A DNA stretch of 46,404 nt from Hyphomicrobiales bacterium (lineage in GTDB: Bacteria; Pseudomonadota; Alphaproteobacteria; Rhizobiales; Kaistiaceae): positions 1 to 46,404 of the forward strand of contig JAAEOR010000979.1 of NCBI GenBank assembly GCA_024222895.1, written 5' to 3'. Below are positions 44,781 to 46,404 of this stretch, piece by piece; within the stretch, counting starts at the first letter, position 1; each line of letters starts with the position of its first letter. The position numbers and the translations under genes are program-made. Below the pieces are notes generated by a model. The model was not told the origin of the DNA. It saw only the letters and a list, made by a program, of their open reading frames with translations, and did not search any database.

Positions 44781-46320
44781 ATTCCAGCACGTACTCGACG
44801 ATCGCCCCGGGCCCAAGCGGCACATCGAATGCCGCCCAACCGGCGATCATCACAACGCCGGTGATCAGCAGCCACAACGAATACGGCACCATCGCGGCGG
44901 TCAGGCTGCCCAGTCCGAAACCCTTGTCCCAGCGCTGGCAGAAAATCAGGATGAGCGGGAAGTAGACCATCAGAGGTGTGATGATATTGGTCGCCGAATC
45001 GCCTACCCGGTAGGCCGCCGTCGCTGTCTCCGGGCTGATTCCCAAGAGCATCAACATCGGCACGAGAATGGGCGCCAGCAAGGCCCACTTCGCCGAAGCG
45101 GAACCGATAAAAAGATTGATGATTCCGGTGAGCACGACCAGCCCGCCGAGCAGAGCCGGGCCGGGCAGGTTGGTCCATCGCAGGAACTCCGCCCCATCTA
45201 TGGCGAAGATCAATCCGAGGTTCGACCAGGTGAACATGGAGACGAAGTGTGCGGCGGCAAATGCGAGGACGAGATAGTAGCCCATGTCGGCCATCGCCTC
45301 GGTCATCATCTTCACCAGATCGCGGTGATTCTTGATGGTTCCGGCGGCAACGCCGTAAGACCACCCACCGACCAGAAACAAGAGAAAGAAAGCAGCGACC
45401 AGCGATTGGTAGAGCGGATTGAGGCGCAGCTCAGGCCGAGCGCTTTCGTCAATCAGCGGTGTGCCGGGACCAATGGTCAGAAAAACCCACAACCCGACGA
45501 CTGCAAGCGCCGAGAGACCTGCCCGCCTGAGGCCCTTGCGCTCGATCGCGGTCGGGGGGCCGTCGACCGGGTGGTCAGAGCCGGCAACCGCGCCACCGGT
45601 CCACGGACCCAAACGCGGTTCCAGAACCCGGTCCGTCACATACCAGATCACCGGCAGATAGACGACGAACATACCCATGATCAGATACCAGTTGCCGGCG
45701 ATATTGGCCTGCCAGGTCGGATCGAGGATGTCGGCGCCCGCTTCTGTGATACCGAACAGCAATGCGTCGATCTGACCGGGAAGCAGATTGGCGGAGTAAC
45801 CGCCCGACACAGCGGCAAACGTCGCTGCTATGCCGGCGATCGGGTGGCGGCCTGCTGCTGCGAAGACAACGCCAGCAAGCGGAATCAGGACGACATAGGC
45901 CGCATCGGCGGCCAGGTTGCTGATCAGGCCGATGGCGACGAGAGCCGGGGTCAGGAACAGTTTCGGTGCATTGCGAACACCGGCACGCATCGCGGTTCCC
46001 AGCAATCCAGACCGCTCCGCCACGCCGGCGCCGAGCATGACCACGAGCGCGTAGCCGAGCGGATGGAAGTGAGTAAAGGTCACCGGCATTTCGGTCAGCA
46101 GTCGACGGAGATTCACACCCGACAACAGACTGAGCGCGTCGACCTGTTCATCCGTCACCGGATGGACAGCGGCCAAGCCGACCGCAGCGGCAATGACGCT
46201 AACGACAACGAGCAACCCGATCAGCCAGACGAAAATGAAAACCGGATCCGGCAACTGATTACCGGTTCGTTCGATGCGGGCAAGGATGCCGGTTCGGCGA
46301 TCAGCGACGTCTGTTGTCAT
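44779..46320 (-). CDS. AbgT-family transporter
   Basis: The 513-residue inner-membrane protein has about 11-13 helices. It shows the AbgT signature stretches FVWLIGLLVVVSVIAAAVGL, the NLAADAAYVVLIPLAG region and the C-terminal RVGDSATNIITPLMVYFPL. AbgT proteins import p-aminobenzoyl-glutamate, and some act as sulfonamide exporters (MtrF, YdaH). No abgA/abgB hydrolase genes flank it, so an import role is not supported by context. It sits between the probable mutS end and glnD, genes often found adjacent in related genomes, which points to a later insertion. Only 48 bp separate it from the upstream frame, so it may be co-transcribed. Confidence 0.92.
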   Translation of the reverse strand: MTTDVADRRTGILARIERTGNQLPDPVFIFVWLIGLLVVVSVIAAAVGLAAVHPVTDEQVDALSLLSGVNLRRLLTEMPVTFTHFHPLGYALVVMLGAGVAERSGLLGTAMRAGVRNAPKLFLTPALVAIGLISNLAADAAYVVLIPLAGVVFAAAGRHPIAGIAATFAAVSGGYSANLLPGQIDALLFGITEAGADILDPTWQANIAGNWYLIMGMFVVYLPVIWYVTDRVLEPRLGPWTGGAVAGSDHPVDGPPTAIERKGLRRAGLSALAVVGLWVFLTIGPGTPLIDESARPELRLNPLYQSLVAAFFLLFLVGGWSYGVAAGTIKNHRDLVKMMTEAMADMGYYLVLAFAAAHFVSMFTWSNLGLIFAIDGAEFLRWTNLPGPALLGGLVVLTGIINLFIGSASAKWALLAPILVPMLMLLGISPETATAAYRVGDSATNIITPLMVYFPLILIFCQRWDKGFGLGSLTAAMVPYSLWLLITGVVMIAGWAAFDVPLGPGAIVEYVLE

Positions 46321-46368
46321 TGTCTATTTCGTCCGCGGTTCGCTCTCGCTTCGGGAGTTCGGGGTTGT

Positions 46369-46404
46369 CTAGTCGCTCTTGCGCGCCGCCTTGAGTTGAT
46401 AGAG
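46369..46404 (-). CDS. C-terminal end of a gene entering from the right edge, probably mutS
   Basis: Minus-strand frame entering at 46404 and ending at TAG 46369-46371. The last 11 residues are LYQLKAARKSD, which resembles the LY-x-LK ending of MutS mismatch-repair proteins. MutS next to glnD is a common Alphaproteobacterial arrangement. The evidence is only 11 residues plus context. Confidence 0.42.
   Translation of the reverse strand, partial: LYQLKAARKSD

Overview
The window reads as chromosome of a high-GC alphaproteobacterium, most likely Rhodospirillales-like. The main evidence is the right two thirds, where housekeeping genes follow an order familiar from Alphaproteobacteria. Read on the minus strand from right to left it is: (mutS end)-abgT-glnD-murJ-trpS-uspA-nfuA-tsaB-rimI-fur-plsC-miaB-phoH-ybeY-corC-lnt-XRE-metK-trmB-[IS relic]-rimP-nusA-ylxR-infB-rbfA-truB-rpsO-pnp. 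No rRNA, tRNA, CRISPR array or prophage was seen. The species is not identifiable from the sequence alone.

Region 1 (1-7.3 kb) is accessory metabolism. The 5' end of a BKACE-type (beta-keto acid cleavage) gene runs off the left edge and diverges from a plus-strand set: class III aminotransferase, TAXI-type TRAP binding protein, fused TRAP permease, UspA, and a nucleoside hydrolase. The first four look like one import-and-catabolism operon for an unidentified, probably amino-group-bearing acid. A 20-bp palindrome in the divergent gap is a candidate operator.

Region 2 (7.3-16.1 kb) is mixed. It holds a Gfo/Idh/MocA oxidoreductase; an orphan type I secretion pair (ABC exporter plus HlyD-type adaptor) followed by a CRP-like palindrome and an unreported 58-residue ORF; a DadA-like FAD oxidase; a beta-carbonic anhydrase whose stop codon overlaps the start of a bestrophin-like channel; and a small FMN split-barrel protein.

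Region 3 (16.1-26.1 kb) is the rimP-nusA-ylxR-infB-rbfA-truB-rpsO-pnp translation and RNA-decay cluster. It is closed by a strong pnp terminator and has a terminator-like hairpin with a T-run (candidate attenuator) just ahead of rimP.

Region 4 (26.2-46.4 kb) begins with a 448-bp internally deleted insertion sequence that keeps both terminal repeats and an 18-bp target duplication. It sits immediately upstream of the rimP promoter. Cell-envelope, RNA-modification, metal-regulation and nitrogen-sensing genes follow.

The most novel-looking structure is a dispersed, multiply palindromic repeat of about 150-160 bp. Two full copies lie at 12288-12436 and 37633-37793, a decayed copy lies at 6233-6289, and a possible distant relative lies at 44745-44780. 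Each full copy carries the GACATTTG core four times in alternating orientation, and the element has no coding capacity.
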